A stretch of DNA of 46,515 bases from Kutzneria sp. 744 (GCF_000568255.1 NZ_KK037166.1:5753674-5800188); one strand, 5' to 3'; shown: positions 1-8,687, numbered from the stretch's first letter. Notes: generated by a model from the letters alone, not told the origin. Program-made: numbers and translations.

Positions 1-597
1 CCGGTCGAGCAGCAGCACGGTCGGCAGCTGGGGCGCGTGCTGGCGGACGCGGCGGACGGCCAGGCGAGAGAAGGACATCACGACCACCCGTGACTCCTCC
101 TTGCTGGCCGGCGCGCTCAGGCCGTGCCGGCGCAGCTGGGCGATCAGCTTCGCCTCGACGAGCCCCGTGTAGCGGACCGGGTGCTTGGTCTCGACGAACA
201 GCTTCACCGGTCGCGGCGTGTCCTTCAGCAGCCCGAGCAGGTCCTCAAGCGTGAGCAGGCCGCGTTCGTGCTGCTCGGCCGAGGGTTGGGCGAGCGGCTC
301 ATGGATGAGGTCGTCGGCCGACTCGGGCAGCTCGTGGTGCCACTGGCCGAAATCCAGCTGATTGAGCCGGTCCAGGGTCAGGGTGCTCACCACGCCCCGG
401 CCCGTGGACGTGCGGTCGACCTTGCGGTCGTGCACGCACACCAGATGGCCGTCCCTGGTCAGGCGAATATCGCATTCAAGGCCGTCCGCGCCCTGTTGGA
501 GGGCTAGCTCGTAGGCCGCTCTCGTGTGTTCGGCGCGGTGCTCTGAGGCGCCCCGGTGCGCCACGATCTCGGGTCTCACGCGCGCATTCTGAGGCAT
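1..597 (-). CDS. Glycerophosphodiester phosphodiesterase, partial at left edge
   Basis: Reading the minus strand from ATG at 597 gives 199 codons that run off the window edge without a stop. The N-terminus carries the GDPD signature VAHRGAS, then GADGLECDIRLTRDG (metal-binding Glu and Asp) and VCVHD with the catalytic His, then LTLEDLL and FVETKHP. This is the TIM-barrel family that hydrolyses glycerophosphodiesters to glycerol-3-phosphate and an alcohol. No signal peptide is visible, so a cytoplasmic enzyme is likely. The C-terminal part lies outside the window. It is divergent from the P450 at 667. The family call is firm; the substrate is unknown. Confidence 0.9.
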   Translation of the reverse strand, partial: MPQNARVRPEIVAHRGASEHRAEHTRAAYELALQQGADGLECDIRLTRDGHLVCVHDRKVDRTSTGRGVVSTLTLDRLNQLDFGQWHHELPESADDLIHEPLAQPSAEQHERGLLTLEDLLGLLKDTPRPVKLFVETKHPVRYTGLVEAKLIAQLRRHGLSAPASKEESRVVVMSFSRLAVRRVRQHAPQLPTVLLLDR

Positions 598-652
598 TCG
601 GGTGAACGATGGGTGACCGGGCCAACGCTGGACCACGGATGGGTGAGCGAAT

Positions 653-658
653 TACCGT
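653..658 (+). promoter_or_regulatory. Putative leaderless -10 element (P450)
   Basis: TACCGT ends 8 bases before the ATG at 667, and no ribosome binding site lies between them. This fits the TANNNT -10 box of a leaderless transcript. Confidence 0.4.
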
Positions 659-666
659 CGGTCACC

Positions 667-1857
667 ATGACGACGTTCGACCCGAAGGACCCGGCGTTCA
701 TCGCGGATCCGTACCCCGTGTTCGCGCAGATGCGCGCCGAGGGCGAGGTGCACCAGCACGCCGACTTCGGGCTGCCCGTCACCCTCTCGCACGCCGCGTC
801 CGCCGCCGTGCTCCGCCACCGCGGCCTCGGCCGCATCTGGTCGGACGCCAAGCCGGTGGACGCCTTCGCCGCGTTCAACCTGCTGCATCGCAACTCGCTG
901 CTGGAGAACGAGCCGCCCACCCACACCCGGCTGCGGCGGCTGATCTCCACCGCCTTCGGCCGCGGCCACATCGAGCGGCTGCGGCCCTGGGTCGGCGAGC
1001 TGGCCACCCGTCTGGTCGACGACGTCGCCGCGCGCATCGACGCCGACGGCCACGCCGACCTGCTCGAACTCGTCGCCGCCCCGTTGCCGGTCGAGGTCAT
1101 CGCCGAACTACTCGGCGTTCCCGGCTCCGACCGGGCACTGCTGCAGCCGTGGTCCAACACCATCGTCAAGATGTACGAGTTCGGTCTGCCCGACACCCAG
1201 CGGGCGCAGGCCGAGAACGCCGCCGGCGAGTTCGTCGCGTACCTGCGGGAGCTCATCGCCCTGCGCCGCAAGACGCCCGGCACCGACCTGGTCAGCGACC
1301 TGGTCGCCGAGACCGACGCCGACGGGGCCAAGCTCACCGAGGACGAGCTCGTCGCCACCGCCGTGCTGCTGCTCATGGCCGGGCACGAGGCCACCGTCAA
1401 CGTCATCGGCAACGGCGTCTTCGCCCTCATGCGGCACCGCGACCAGTGGCAGCGGCTCGTGGCTGACCCCGGCCTGCTCCCCACGGCCGTCGAGGAGCTC
1501 ATCCGCTACGACTCGCCGCTCCAGCTCTTCGAGAGAACCGCCACCGCCGAGGTCGAGGTCGCCGGTCTCACCCTCCGTCCCGGCGACAAGATCGCCGCCC
1601 TGCTCGGCTCCGCCGCGCGGGATCCCCTCGTCTTCGCCCAACCCGACGTCCTCGACATCGGCCGCTCCCCCAACCCCCACCTGGGCTTCGGGGCCGGCAT
1701 CCACTACTGCGTCGGCGCACCCCTGGCCCGCATCGAGGTCTCGGCGACGTTGGAGGCCCTCGCCCGCCGCCTGCCCGGCCTCCAGCTCGCCGCTCAACCC
1801 GAGCGCCGAGCGGAGTTCGTCATCCGCGGCCTCAGTTCGCTGAGCCTGACCAGCTGA
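667..1857 (+). CDS. Cytochrome P450
   Basis: A 396-residue protein, the usual length of soluble bacterial P450s. The I-helix motif AGHEAT starts near residue 238, the K-helix ExxR is E277-L-I-R280, and the heme loop FGAGIHYCVG places the thiolate at Cys348. An NTE-like PPTHTRLRRL segment sits before the B-prime/C region. It probably hydroxylates or epoxidises a small molecule using ferredoxin partners, but no ferredoxin or reductase gene is adjacent. The ATG at 667 is chosen because it begins the typical FDPKDPAFIADPYPVF start and has a TANNNT box 8 bases upstream; the frame is open back to 556. It resembles CYP107/CYP105-type enzymes, but the subfamily cannot be assigned by eye. Confidence 0.95.
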   Translation: MTTFDPKDPAFIADPYPVFAQMRAEGEVHQHADFGLPVTLSHAASAAVLRHRGLGRIWSDAKPVDAFAAFNLLHRNSLLENEPPTHTRLRRLISTAFGRGHIERLRPWVGELATRLVDDVAARIDADGHADLLELVAAPLPVEVIAELLGVPGSDRALLQPWSNTIVKMYEFGLPDTQRAQAENAAGEFVAYLRELIALRRKTPGTDLVSDLVAETDADGAKLTEDELVATAVLLLMAGHEATVNVIGNGVFALMRHRDQWQRLVADPGLLPTAVEELIRYDSPLQLFERTATAEVEVAGLTLRPGDKIAALLGSAARDPLVFAQPDVLDIGRSPNPHLGFGAGIHYCVGAPLARIEVSATLEALARRLPGLQLAAQPERRAEFVIRGLSSLSLTS

Positions 1858-1861
1858 TGGG

Positions 1862-2755
1862 CTAGCGCGGGGTGCCGGCGGCGCGGAAGGTGCGCAGCGG
1901 CGGCTCGGGGGCGTCGGTGACCTTGACCAGGCGCAGGCGGTGCACGGTGGCCGGGTCGATGGGCTCCAGGAGCTGGGTGATGCGGCTGACGAACAGCGCA
2001 CCGGTGGCGGCGACGAAGCCGGCGACCAGGTCGGCGAGGAGGTGGAGTTCGACGCCGTTGGCCAGGGACTGGACGCTGGAGCCGAAGAGGGTGACGAGCC
2101 AGACGAGGACGAACAGGAGCTCGCCCACGGCCCAGGCGGCCCACCACATGAGCAGCAGGCGGGAGGGACGCGGGCGCTCGGCGGCGGGCTTGCGGGCGGC
2201 GGCGTGCTCCAGCTCGGCGAGGATGGAGCCGGCGACGGCCATGTTGAGCACCGGCACGAGAAGGCCGATGAGGACGTCGCGCAGGGAGCGGGCGGGGCGC
2301 TGGCCGGAGACCTCGGCGGCGACGTCACGGGCGCGCAGGACCCACAGGACGCCGAGGGTCAGCGAGGCCAAGGCGGCGAGGCCGGAGACGACCCCCGCGG
2401 TGACGACGAGGGCGTCGGAGAAGGCCACGACGGTGCGGGACAGGGCGCCGCTGCGGCTGAGGATCAGCAGGACGTAGCGCCAGCCCTCGCCGACAACGGC
2501 GATACCGAGGGCGGCGGTGATGATCCACAGCGTGGCGACGAGGTTGCGCGAGAGCATGCGCAGCTGGTCGAGGGGCTTGGGCCTGGCCTTGCGCCCGAAG
2601 GCCACCGGCCAACGCCAGCTGAGCTGCGGAAACCCCCACCGAGGCGGCACGGGGTACGAGGGCGGCCCGGTGTAGGGCAGGGATCGCCGGGGCACGGACC
2701 GCGACGCGCCGGACTGCGGTGGCGGGGTCGCCACCCACTGCCACCGCCCGGCCAT
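1862..2755 (-). CDS. DUF4328-like multi-pass membrane protein
   Basis: A 297-residue protein starting at ATG 2755, two bases after the stop of the rhodanese gene, so the pair is probably translationally coupled. A proline-rich cytosolic N-terminus of about 60 residues is followed by several hydrophobic segments (LWIITAALGIAVVG, LVVTAGVVSGLAALASL, VLIGLLVPVLNMAVAGSI, LLFVLVWLVTLF, LVAGFVAATGALFV). The central PVLNMAVAGSI stretch is of the type seen in DUF4328 proteins of actinomycetes. Function is unknown. Start codons further upstream in the same frame run through the rhodanese gene and are not credible. Confidence 0.75.
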   Translation of the reverse strand: MAGRWQWVATPPPQSGASRSVPRRSLPYTGPPSYPVPPRWGFPQLSWRWPVAFGRKARPKPLDQLRMLSRNLVATLWIITAALGIAVVGEGWRYVLLILSRSGALSRTVVAFSDALVVTAGVVSGLAALASLTLGVLWVLRARDVAAEVSGQRPARSLRDVLIGLLVPVLNMAVAGSILAELEHAAARKPAAERPRPSRLLLMWWAAWAVGELLFVLVWLVTLFGSSVQSLANGVELHLLADLVAGFVAATGALFVSRITQLLEPIDPATVHRLRLVKVTDAPEPPLRTFRAAGTPR

Positions 2756-2757
2756 GC

Positions 2758-3093
2758 TCAGATCACCTCGGGAACGACGCCCTCGGCGGCGACCAGCGGG
2801 AAGCCCTGCTGGTGCCATACCTGCATGCCGCCGGCGACGTTGACGGCGTCCCAGCCGCTCTGGTTGAGGTACATGGTGGCCCGGGCCGAACGGCCGCCCA
2901 TACGGCACACCACATACACCTCGCCGCTGTCCTGGGGGACCTCGCCGATGCGCTCGGCCAGCTCGCCGAGGGGGATGTGGATGGCCTGCGGCGCGTGCCC
3001 GGCGGCCCACTCGTCGTCCTCACGGACATCGAGCAGCACGGCTTCGACGGGCACCTGGTCGACCGACGTGGTCGGCACCTCCTGCGGCATCAT
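2758..3093 (-). CDS. Single-domain rhodanese-like protein
   Basis: A 111-residue protein consisting of one rhodanese domain. It contains LLDVREDDEWAAGHAPQAIHIPLG and the active-site loop C63-RMGGRS, whose cysteine would carry the persulfide sulfur. The length matches stand-alone GlpE/PspE-type rhodaneses. No signal peptide is present, so it is cytoplasmic. It lies 37 bases downstream of the anti-sigma-like gene and directly before the DUF4328-like gene on the same strand. The sulfur acceptor is unknown. Confidence 0.9.
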   Translation of the reverse strand: MMPQEVPTTSVDQVPVEAVLLDVREDDEWAAGHAPQAIHIPLGELAERIGEVPQDSGEVYVVCRMGGRSARATMYLNQSGWDAVNVAGGMQVWHQQGFPLVAAEGVVPEVI

Positions 3094-3130
3094 GCCCCGA
3101 ATGCTGCCACGTGACGGCGTGGGGCAGGCG

Positions 3131-4018
3131 TTAACCCCCGGCTGCGAGGCTCTCCGCGACGGCCGTGAGCTGGTCCTCGGTCAGTGGCAGTGAGTGTCGG
3201 CCGGCGCCGGGGGGCACGGCCAGGGTGCCGGGCTCGGCGTTGGCGACCTGGGTCCAGTCGGGGCTCGCGAAGCCCTCGGCGGTGATCACATACAGCCGGT
3301 GCGTGGGCGTGTAGACGCGCAGCGCCTGCGACGGGTGCCCGGGGTCGTAGCTCAGCGGGGCGTACAGCTGCATCACGGTGCCGTCGGGCAGCGCCTGCCG
3401 TCGCGGCGGGGTGCATTCGCCGTTCACGAACCGCTCGCTGTCGGCGGCCTGGGTGGGGGTGCCGCTGAAGCCGTGGACCTCGATGTACACGCTGCCCCCG
3501 CCCCCGCTGTCGACGACGTCGGCCCAGGTGCTGGCCAGCACGGAGTCGCTGCTGGTCGGCTTGGGCAGCATGGTCGAGCGGGTGATCTTGGACGATGCCT
3601 TGGGCGCGACCTTCTGCAACGCCGCGAGCAGCGATTTGTTGACCGCGTCCAGGTTGACGGGGTCGACCTTGGGCTCGCCGGGCACGCTGATCCCGTTGGA
3701 GCAGTCCCTGGTGTCGGACCTGGCCGACGAGGTCCAGCCGGACGTCGTGGTCACGACGCTGGAGGTGGACGCGGCGGCCAGCTGGTTGGAGGGCATCCCG
3801 CCGGGCAGGCTGGACCGCAGCACCGACGTGGTCACGCCGACGCCGGCCACCACCGCCACAACGCCGAGGGCGGCCCCCAGGCGACGGGTACGCAACCGAC
3901 GGCGGCCGCGCCGCACGACATCGTCCAAGGCGGTGTGCACGGGCGGCGGCAGCTGCTCGGAGACCTCGGCGCGCAGCAGGGCCAGCAGCTCCTCGTCCTC
4001 GGTGTCCACGCTGATCAC
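3131..4018 (-). CDS. Membrane protein, probable partner of the adjacent sigma factor
   Basis: A 295-residue protein with a roughly 45-residue acidic then Arg-rich cytosolic N-terminus (DEELLALLRAEVSEQL), one transmembrane helix (AALGVVAVVAGVGVTTSVL, about residues 49-67), and a roughly 220-residue exported domain. It begins with GTG at 4018, overlapping the sigma-factor stop as GTGA, so translation is coupled. Gene order and topology are those of sigma/anti-sigma pairs. There is no HxxxCxxC zinc finger in the N-terminus, so an anti-sigma role is inferred from context only. Confidence 0.65.
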   Translation of the reverse strand: MISVDTEDEELLALLRAEVSEQLPPPVHTALDDVVRRGRRRLRTRRLGAALGVVAVVAGVGVTTSVLRSSLPGGMPSNQLAAASTSSVVTTTSGWTSSARSDTRDCSNGISVPGEPKVDPVNLDAVNKSLLAALQKVAPKASSKITRSTMLPKPTSSDSVLASTWADVVDSGGGGSVYIEVHGFSGTPTQAADSERFVNGECTPPRRQALPDGTVMQLYAPLSYDPGHPSQALRVYTPTHRLYVITAEGFASPDWTQVANAEPGTLAVPPGAGRHSLPLTEDQLTAVAESLAAGG

Positions 4019-4521
4019 CTCGCCGCCTGAAGCAAGCCGGTCACGGCACCGTACGCCTTGCGCAGGGTGGTCAGACCACGGGCGGTCTGGCTCTTGACCG
4101 TGCCGGTGGTGCAGCCGAGGGCGTCAGCGACCTCCTCCACGGACAGGTCCTCGACGAACCGCAGCACCAGCACCGCCCGCTGCCGCGCCGGCACCTCCTG
4201 GAGGGCTTTGAGCAGCGACGGCCGGTCCTCCACGCTGGAGGTGTTCTGCTCGACCATGACCTCCGGCGGGTCGGCCATGACCTGCTCACGCTTGCGGCCG
4301 CGCCGCTTGGTGTCGAGGAAGGCCCTGGTCAGCACGGTGTGCAGGTAGGCGTCGGCGCTCTCGATGCGGACCTTGTTCCAGCGCCCGTACATGCTCACGA
4401 ACGCGGTCTGGGCGATCTCCTCGGCCTCCAGCCAGTTGCCGCACAGCGCGTGCGCCATCCGCCGCGCGCCGTCGAAGCGGCTGGTGAAGAAGTCGGCGAA
4501 GCCGTCGTCGCGCAGTGCCAC
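4015..4521 (-). CDS. Sigma-E-family (SigE-type) RNA polymerase sigma factor
   Basis: About 168 residues, typical of the actinobacterial sigma-E family. Region 2 is visible as FADFFTSRFDGARRMAHALC followed by AEEIAQTAFVSMY. Region 4 is visible as LKALQEVPARQRAVLVLRF followed by the helix-turn-helix SVEEVADALGCTTGTVKSQTARGL. Two GTG starts are possible, 4521 and 4560, and neither has a clear Shine-Dalgarno; 4521 gives the usual family length. It follows the symporter stop (4566) closely and overlaps the downstream membrane protein, suggesting one transcript with the transporter. Confidence 0.85.
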   Translation of the reverse strand: MALRDDGFADFFTSRFDGARRMAHALCGNWLEAEEIAQTAFVSMYGRWNKVRIESADAYLHTVLTRAFLDTKRRGRKREQVMADPPEVMVEQNTSSVEDRPSLLKALQEVPARQRAVLVLRFVEDLSVEEVADALGCTTGTVKSQTARGLTTLRKAYGAVTGLLQAAR

Positions 4522-4565
4522 GTCTGAGTGGACGTCTTGTCCCCCGAATGGGTTGCGCACCGATG

Positions 4566-6389
4566 TCAGGCCGTGGAGGACGACCGCCGTGACCGCAGCC
4601 GCGGCCGGATGGCCAGCCGACGGTGCCGGCCGTCGGTCTGCCCCTCGCCGAACCGCAGCACGTCCCGGTCGCGGGTGAAGCCGAGCGGGTCGGGGGCGTG
4701 CAGCCGCAGCATGATCCGGTTGACGTCCTCGGGCCGCCGCCGGTGGGTGGCCTTGCTGACGATGATCATGGTGATGAACGCGACCGGCACGGTGATCAGC
4801 GCGGGCTGCTGGAGCACGGCCGGCGACCAGTTGCCGGTGTAGCTGCTGACGATGTTGCCGATCAGCGCCAGCGCGACCAGGCTGCCGCCGAGCACCATGC
4901 CGACGCCGGCGCCGACCCAGGTCAGGCCCCGCCACCAGATGCCGAGCATGAGCACCGGGCAGAAGGTGGACGCGGCCATCGCCAGCGCCATGCCCACGCC
5001 CAGCGACACGTCGTTGTTGTGCAGCAGTAGCGCCCCGACCAGCGGCGCGAGCACGACCAGCACGGTCGACCAGCGGAAGTCCCGGACGCGGCCGCGGGAG
5101 ACGTCGGTGGAGACCACGCCGGCCAGGCTGACCAGCAGCCCGGACGAGGTGGACATGAACGCGGCGAAGGCACCGGCGGCGACGATCGCGCCCAGCACCT
5201 GGCCCAGGATGCCGGGCAGCATCGCCTGCGGCAGCAGCAGCACCGCCGCGTCGGTCTTGCCGGTGACCAGCAGCTGCGGCTCGTAGATGCGGGACAGCGC
5301 GCCCAGTAAGGCCGGGAACAGGTAGAACATGCCGAGCAGCAGCAGCACGTGCAGCGTGGTGCGGCGGGCCGAGCGGCCGTCGGGGTTGGTGTAGAAGCGG
5401 GCCAGCACGTGCGGCAGACCGAGGATGCCCAGGAACGTGGCGAAGATCAGCGAGTAGCTGTCGAACAGCTCGGGCAGCCCGCCGGACTGCGGCCGCAGCC
5501 AGTCGGCGTTGCTCTGCACGGCGCCGTCGACCATCGGCACGGCGCTGCCGGCGCTGAACGACAGCTGCGTCTTGGCCCCGATGTTCTGCTGGCTCACGCC
5601 CCACACGGCCGAGCCGTCGACCCGCTGCCCGTTGACCCAGCCGTGCACCTCGGGTAGGCGCAGCGGGTGCTCGACGCGCAGCCGGACCGGCTGCTCCAGT
5701 GTCACGGTGGTGTCCTTGGTGAACATCGGCGGCCCGTCGGCGGCCAGGCTCTGCTGCCCGTCCGGCGGCCCGCTGCCGGCGAACACGATGCACAGCACGA
5801 ACGCCGGCACGCTGATCGCGAACAGCTTCACCCAGTACTGGAACGCCTGGACCAGGGTGATGGCCCGCATGCCGCCGCTGAGCACGTTGATCACGACCAC
5901 GACGGCCACGACCACGATGCCGAGCCAGTCCGGGGCCCACGGCAGCACACTGTTCAGCGTGAGGCCGGCCCCTTGGAGCTGCGGGATCAGGTAGATGTAG
6001 CCGATGGCCACGGTGATCACGGCGGCGACGCCGCGCAGCCCGCGGGAGCCGAGCCGGGCCTCGACGAAGTCGGGCAGCGTGTAGGCCCCGGAGCGGCGCA
6101 GCGGGGCGGCCACGAACAGCAGCAGCGCCAGGTAGCCGGCGGTGAAGCCGATGGCGTACCAGAGCTCGTCGGGCCCGTTCTTGAGGACGAGGCCGACGAT
6201 GCCGATGAACGACGCCGCCGACAGGAACTCGCCGGCGATGGCGGCCGCGTTCTGGTGGGCCGAGACCCGCCGCCGGGCGACCAGGAAGTCGCGGGTGGTG
6301 TTGGCCGTGCGGGAGCCGTGATAGCCCAGGTAGAACGTGCCGATCACGATGATCGCGATGCTCACGCACGCCAGCGCGTTGATCCCCAT
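4566..6389 (-). CDS. Sodium:solute symporter (SSS), ActP/MctP-like carboxylate permease
   Basis: A 607-residue polytopic protein with about 12-13 hydrophobic segments. The SSS core is clear: SRTANTTRDFLVARRRVSAHQNAAAIAGEFLSAASF, GYLALLLFVAAPLRRSGAYTLPDFVEARL, then ILGLPHVLARFYTNPDGRSARRT and AFAAFMSTSSGLLVSLAGVVSTDV. An extra-membrane insert of about 100 residues (roughly 205-310, beginning GSGPPDGQQ) separates two membrane segments. Relatives import acetate, pyruvate or lactate. Its place between a small DUF485-like protein and LytST-type regulators, near lutABC, argues for a monocarboxylate substrate. One base separates its ATG from the upstream stop. Confidence 0.9.
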   Translation of the reverse strand: MGINALACVSIAIIVIGTFYLGYHGSRTANTTRDFLVARRRVSAHQNAAAIAGEFLSAASFIGIVGLVLKNGPDELWYAIGFTAGYLALLLFVAAPLRRSGAYTLPDFVEARLGSRGLRGVAAVITVAIGYIYLIPQLQGAGLTLNSVLPWAPDWLGIVVVAVVVVINVLSGGMRAITLVQAFQYWVKLFAISVPAFVLCIVFAGSGPPDGQQSLAADGPPMFTKDTTVTLEQPVRLRVEHPLRLPEVHGWVNGQRVDGSAVWGVSQQNIGAKTQLSFSAGSAVPMVDGAVQSNADWLRPQSGGLPELFDSYSLIFATFLGILGLPHVLARFYTNPDGRSARRTTLHVLLLLGMFYLFPALLGALSRIYEPQLLVTGKTDAAVLLLPQAMLPGILGQVLGAIVAAGAFAAFMSTSSGLLVSLAGVVSTDVSRGRVRDFRWSTVLVVLAPLVGALLLHNNDVSLGVGMALAMAASTFCPVLMLGIWWRGLTWVGAGVGMVLGGSLVALALIGNIVSSYTGNWSPAVLQQPALITVPVAFITMIIVSKATHRRRPEDVNRIMLRLHAPDPLGFTRDRDVLRFGEGQTDGRHRRLAIRPRLRSRRSSSTA

Positions 6390-6390
6390 G

Positions 6391-6822
6391 TCAGTGGTCG
6401 ACCATGCTCACGAAGTCGCGCTCGTGCCGTTCCGCGCGCCGCACGTACCAGACGCCCAGGCCGTAGAGCAGCGGATACGGCAGCGCGCCGAGCAGCACCC
6501 ACGGCAGCCGGATGCCGAAGATCGTCAGGTCGCCGAAGGACGGGAACAGGAAGAACAGCAGCGGCAGGCTGGCGATGGTGAAGATGAGCAGGATCGCCAT
6601 CCAGAACGAGGTGCGGAACTGGGCCCACACCAGGCTGCGCACCAGGTGCTCGCCGACGCTGGTCTGCTCCTCCAACTCGACGATGGTGCGGGCGACCGTG
6701 CGCGAGCCCTTGGCCTCGGCCAGCACGACCTTCTTGCGTCGCGGCGGCTTGCGCTGCGGCTGCGCCGGCTCGACCGGCACCAGCTCGGTCGAGGGCTTGG
6801 CGGGCTCCCGGTCGCCCGTCAT
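6391..6822 (-). CDS. Small two-helix membrane protein, symporter companion
   Basis: A 143-residue protein with a basic cytosolic N-terminus (PPRRKKVVLAEAKGSRTVARTIVELEEQT), two membrane segments (FWMAILLIFTIASLPLLFFLF and LPWVLLGALPYPLLYGLGVWYV), and a charged tail RRAERHERDF. Small two-helix proteins of the DUF485 type typically sit immediately upstream of ActP-type symporters and are thought to act with them; this one has that position. Its start overlaps the stop of the response-regulator gene as ATGA, and it is followed by the symporter after one base, so the three genes are probably co-translated. Confidence 0.8.
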   Translation of the reverse strand: MTGDREPAKPSTELVPVEPAQPQRKPPRRKKVVLAEAKGSRTVARTIVELEEQTSVGEHLVRSLVWAQFRTSFWMAILLIFTIASLPLLFFLFPSFGDLTIFGIRLPWVLLGALPYPLLYGLGVWYVRRAERHERDFVSMVDH

Positions 6823-7703
6823 GTGCCGGCGCCCCAGCCGTGCTTGGGCTGGCGGACCAGCCGGTCCTTGAGCTCACGGGTGTGCCGGCGGCTGACCGGC
6901 AGCTCCTTCTCGTCGGAGCCGGCGCCGACCACCACGGTGTAGCCGGACGAGCCCATGCGCAGCTCGGTGACCAGCGGCAGCGACACCAGGAACGACCGGT
7001 GGATGCGAATGAAGCCGGCATCGGCCCAGCGCTCTTCCAGCTGGGCCAGCGGGATGCGGACCAAGTGGCTGCCCTCCGCGGTGTGCAGCCGGGCGTAGTC
7101 TCCCTGGGCCTCCACGTACCGCACGGTGGAGCGGGGCACCAGCTTGGTGGTGCCGGCCAGCTCGACGGGGATCACCTCGTCGTCGCCGGCCTGCTCGACC
7201 ACGCCGCCGACCGGGGTCGGCGGGGCCGCGGTCAGCAGCCGGAACTTGGCCACCCGGTCGATGGCCATGTCCACCCGGGCCTGCTGCGGCGGCTTCACGA
7301 TGTAGTCCAGCGCGCCGAGCTCGAAGGCGGTGACGGCCTCCTCGGACAGCCCGGTGACAAAAACCAGCTGCGGCTTGTCCCGGAACGCGTTGATGACCTG
7401 GGCCAGCTCCAGCCCGGACAGCCCGGGCATGGAGATGTCGGCGAACACGGCGTCGACGGGGCACAGGCCGCGGTCCAGCCGCTGCTTGGTCTCGGGGTCC
7501 GCGCCGCGGATGACGCGCAGCGCCTCCGCCGCGTCGTACGCACCGATCACCCTGCCGACCTGCGAATTCTGGCCGAGCAGGTAGGTCAGCTCGTCGAGCC
7601 CGTGGGCCTCGTCATCGACGGCCAACACGAGGAGACCTGGCGTGGTGTCCTGAATGCTCACTGTGCCGCGCAATCTTGCCGATCGACCGGTGGTTGTGTC
7701 CAT
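6819..7703 (-). CDS. LytTR-family response regulator
   Basis: 294 residues from ATG 7703. A receiver domain (about residues 23-155) has the acidic pair VDDE, phospho-acceptor Asp89 in FADISMPG, the Thr of FVTGLS, and the Lys of IVKPP. A LytTR DNA-binding domain (about residues 175-285) contains VPRSTVRYVEAQGDYARLHT and FIRIHRSFLVSL. A GTG at 7661 (residue 15) is an alternative start that removes a non-conserved extension. LytTR regulators with LytS kinases control pyruvate or lactate transporters in several bacteria (BtsSR and YpdAB in E. coli, LytST in Bacillus), which fits the symporter directly downstream. The cognate kinase is at 8729-10000. Confidence 0.92.
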   Translation of the reverse strand: MDTTTGRSARLRGTVSIQDTTPGLLVLAVDDEAHGLDELTYLLGQNSQVGRVIGAYDAAEALRVIRGADPETKQRLDRGLCPVDAVFADISMPGLSGLELAQVINAFRDKPQLVFVTGLSEEAVTAFELGALDYIVKPPQQARVDMAIDRVAKFRLLTAAPPTPVGGVVEQAGDDEVIPVELAGTTKLVPRSTVRYVEAQGDYARLHTAEGSHLVRIPLAQLEERWADAGFIRIHRSFLVSLPLVTELRMGSSGYTVVVGAGSDEKELPVSRRHTRELKDRLVRQPKHGWGAGT

Positions 7704-7797
7704 CTTCGACCACCGTTCGATCGGGGTGAAGCCGGCCCCGTCGCAAGGCCGGCCCTGACCACGCAGGCTGATCTACGTGGCGGGCCGCGGAAACGGT

Positions 7798-8679
7798 TCA
7801 GAGCCCGAAGCGGGACCAGGTGGCGCGCTGCTCAACGGCCTCGATGGCGGCCAGCACCTTCTCGCCGGCGCCGCCGAACACCGAGCTCCCGCCGGCGATG
7901 CCCAGCCGGGCCAGCAGCGGCTTGCGGGCCTCGGCCACCGCGATCTCCGCGCCGGGGAACTTCTTGGCCACGACCTCGCGCAGCGAGCCCAGCCCGTCGA
8001 CCAGGCCCAGCTCCAGCGCCTTGGCCCCGGTCCACACCTCGCCGGTGAACAGCTCCGGGTTGTCGGCCAGCTTGTCGCCGCGGCGCTGTTTCACCCAATC
8101 GGTGAACTCGGTGTGCAGCTCGCCCTGCAGCCCCTTGAGCCAGGCGATGTCCTCGTCCTTGACCGGACTGAACGGGTCGAGCCGGTGCTTGTGCTCGCCG
8201 GCGGTGTAGACCCGGCGCTCCACGCCGAAGCGCTCCAGCAGGCCGGTCAGGCCGAAGCCGGCGGTGATGACGCCGATGGAGCCGACCATGGAGGTGCGGT
8301 GGGCGTAGATCTCGTCGGCGGCACAGGCCAGCCAGTAGCCACCGGAGGCGGCCACGTCCTCGCAGAAGGCCAGCACCGGCACCTTCTTCTTGGCCGCCAG
8401 CTCCCGGATCCGCTCGCCGACCAGCGCGGACTGGGTGGGCGAGCCGCCCGGGGAGTTGATCGCCAGCGCGACCGCCTGCAGCCGGTCGTGGGCGAACGCC
8501 TTGGCCAACGCCGGCTCGATGGCGTTGAGATTGATCGCGCCCCGGCCCAGCGGCTGCGGGGTCGGCGTGATCACGCCGTGCAGCCGCACCACGGCGACCA
8601 CCGGCGACCGGTCGACCCGATCGCCGAGAAGGGGCAACCTGGCGGCCAGCTTGTCGGCCAGCTTCTCCGGGACGTTCAT
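7798..8679 (-). CDS. sppA: S49-family signal peptide peptidase-like protease
   Basis: A 293-residue protein with the SppA core: VAVVRLHGVI, INSPGGSPTQS, the nucleophile Ser in CEDVAASGGYWLACAADEI, and SMVGSIGVI. The conserved lysine of the Ser-Lys dyad is probably in FSPVKDEDIAWLK. No transmembrane helix or signal peptide is seen, so this is the short cytosolic form. It lies between the LytS-like kinase and its LytTR regulator on the same strand, an unusual place for a housekeeping protease. TAGGGT lies 8 bases before its ATG, so it may have its own leaderless promoter inside the operon. Confidence 0.9.
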   Translation of the reverse strand: MNVPEKLADKLAARLPLLGDRVDRSPVVAVVRLHGVITPTPQPLGRGAINLNAIEPALAKAFAHDRLQAVALAINSPGGSPTQSALVGERIRELAAKKKVPVLAFCEDVAASGGYWLACAADEIYAHRTSMVGSIGVITAGFGLTGLLERFGVERRVYTAGEHKHRLDPFSPVKDEDIAWLKGLQGELHTEFTDWVKQRRGDKLADNPELFTGEVWTGAKALELGLVDGLGSLREVVAKKFPGAEIAVAEARKPLLARLGIAGGSSVFGGAGEKVLAAIEAVEQRATWSRFGL

Positions 8680-8687
8680 GGTCGGAG

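Noticed and set aside
1108-2328. Long minus-strand frame opposite the P450 and DUF4328-like genes
   Set aside because: It is a high-GC shadow: Ser/Pro/Gly/Asp-biased sequence with no domain, opposite clear genes.
3094-3130. Terminator between the anti-sigma-like and rhodanese genes
   Set aside because: Only a five-base CCACG/CGTGG stem with no T-run, too weak to report.
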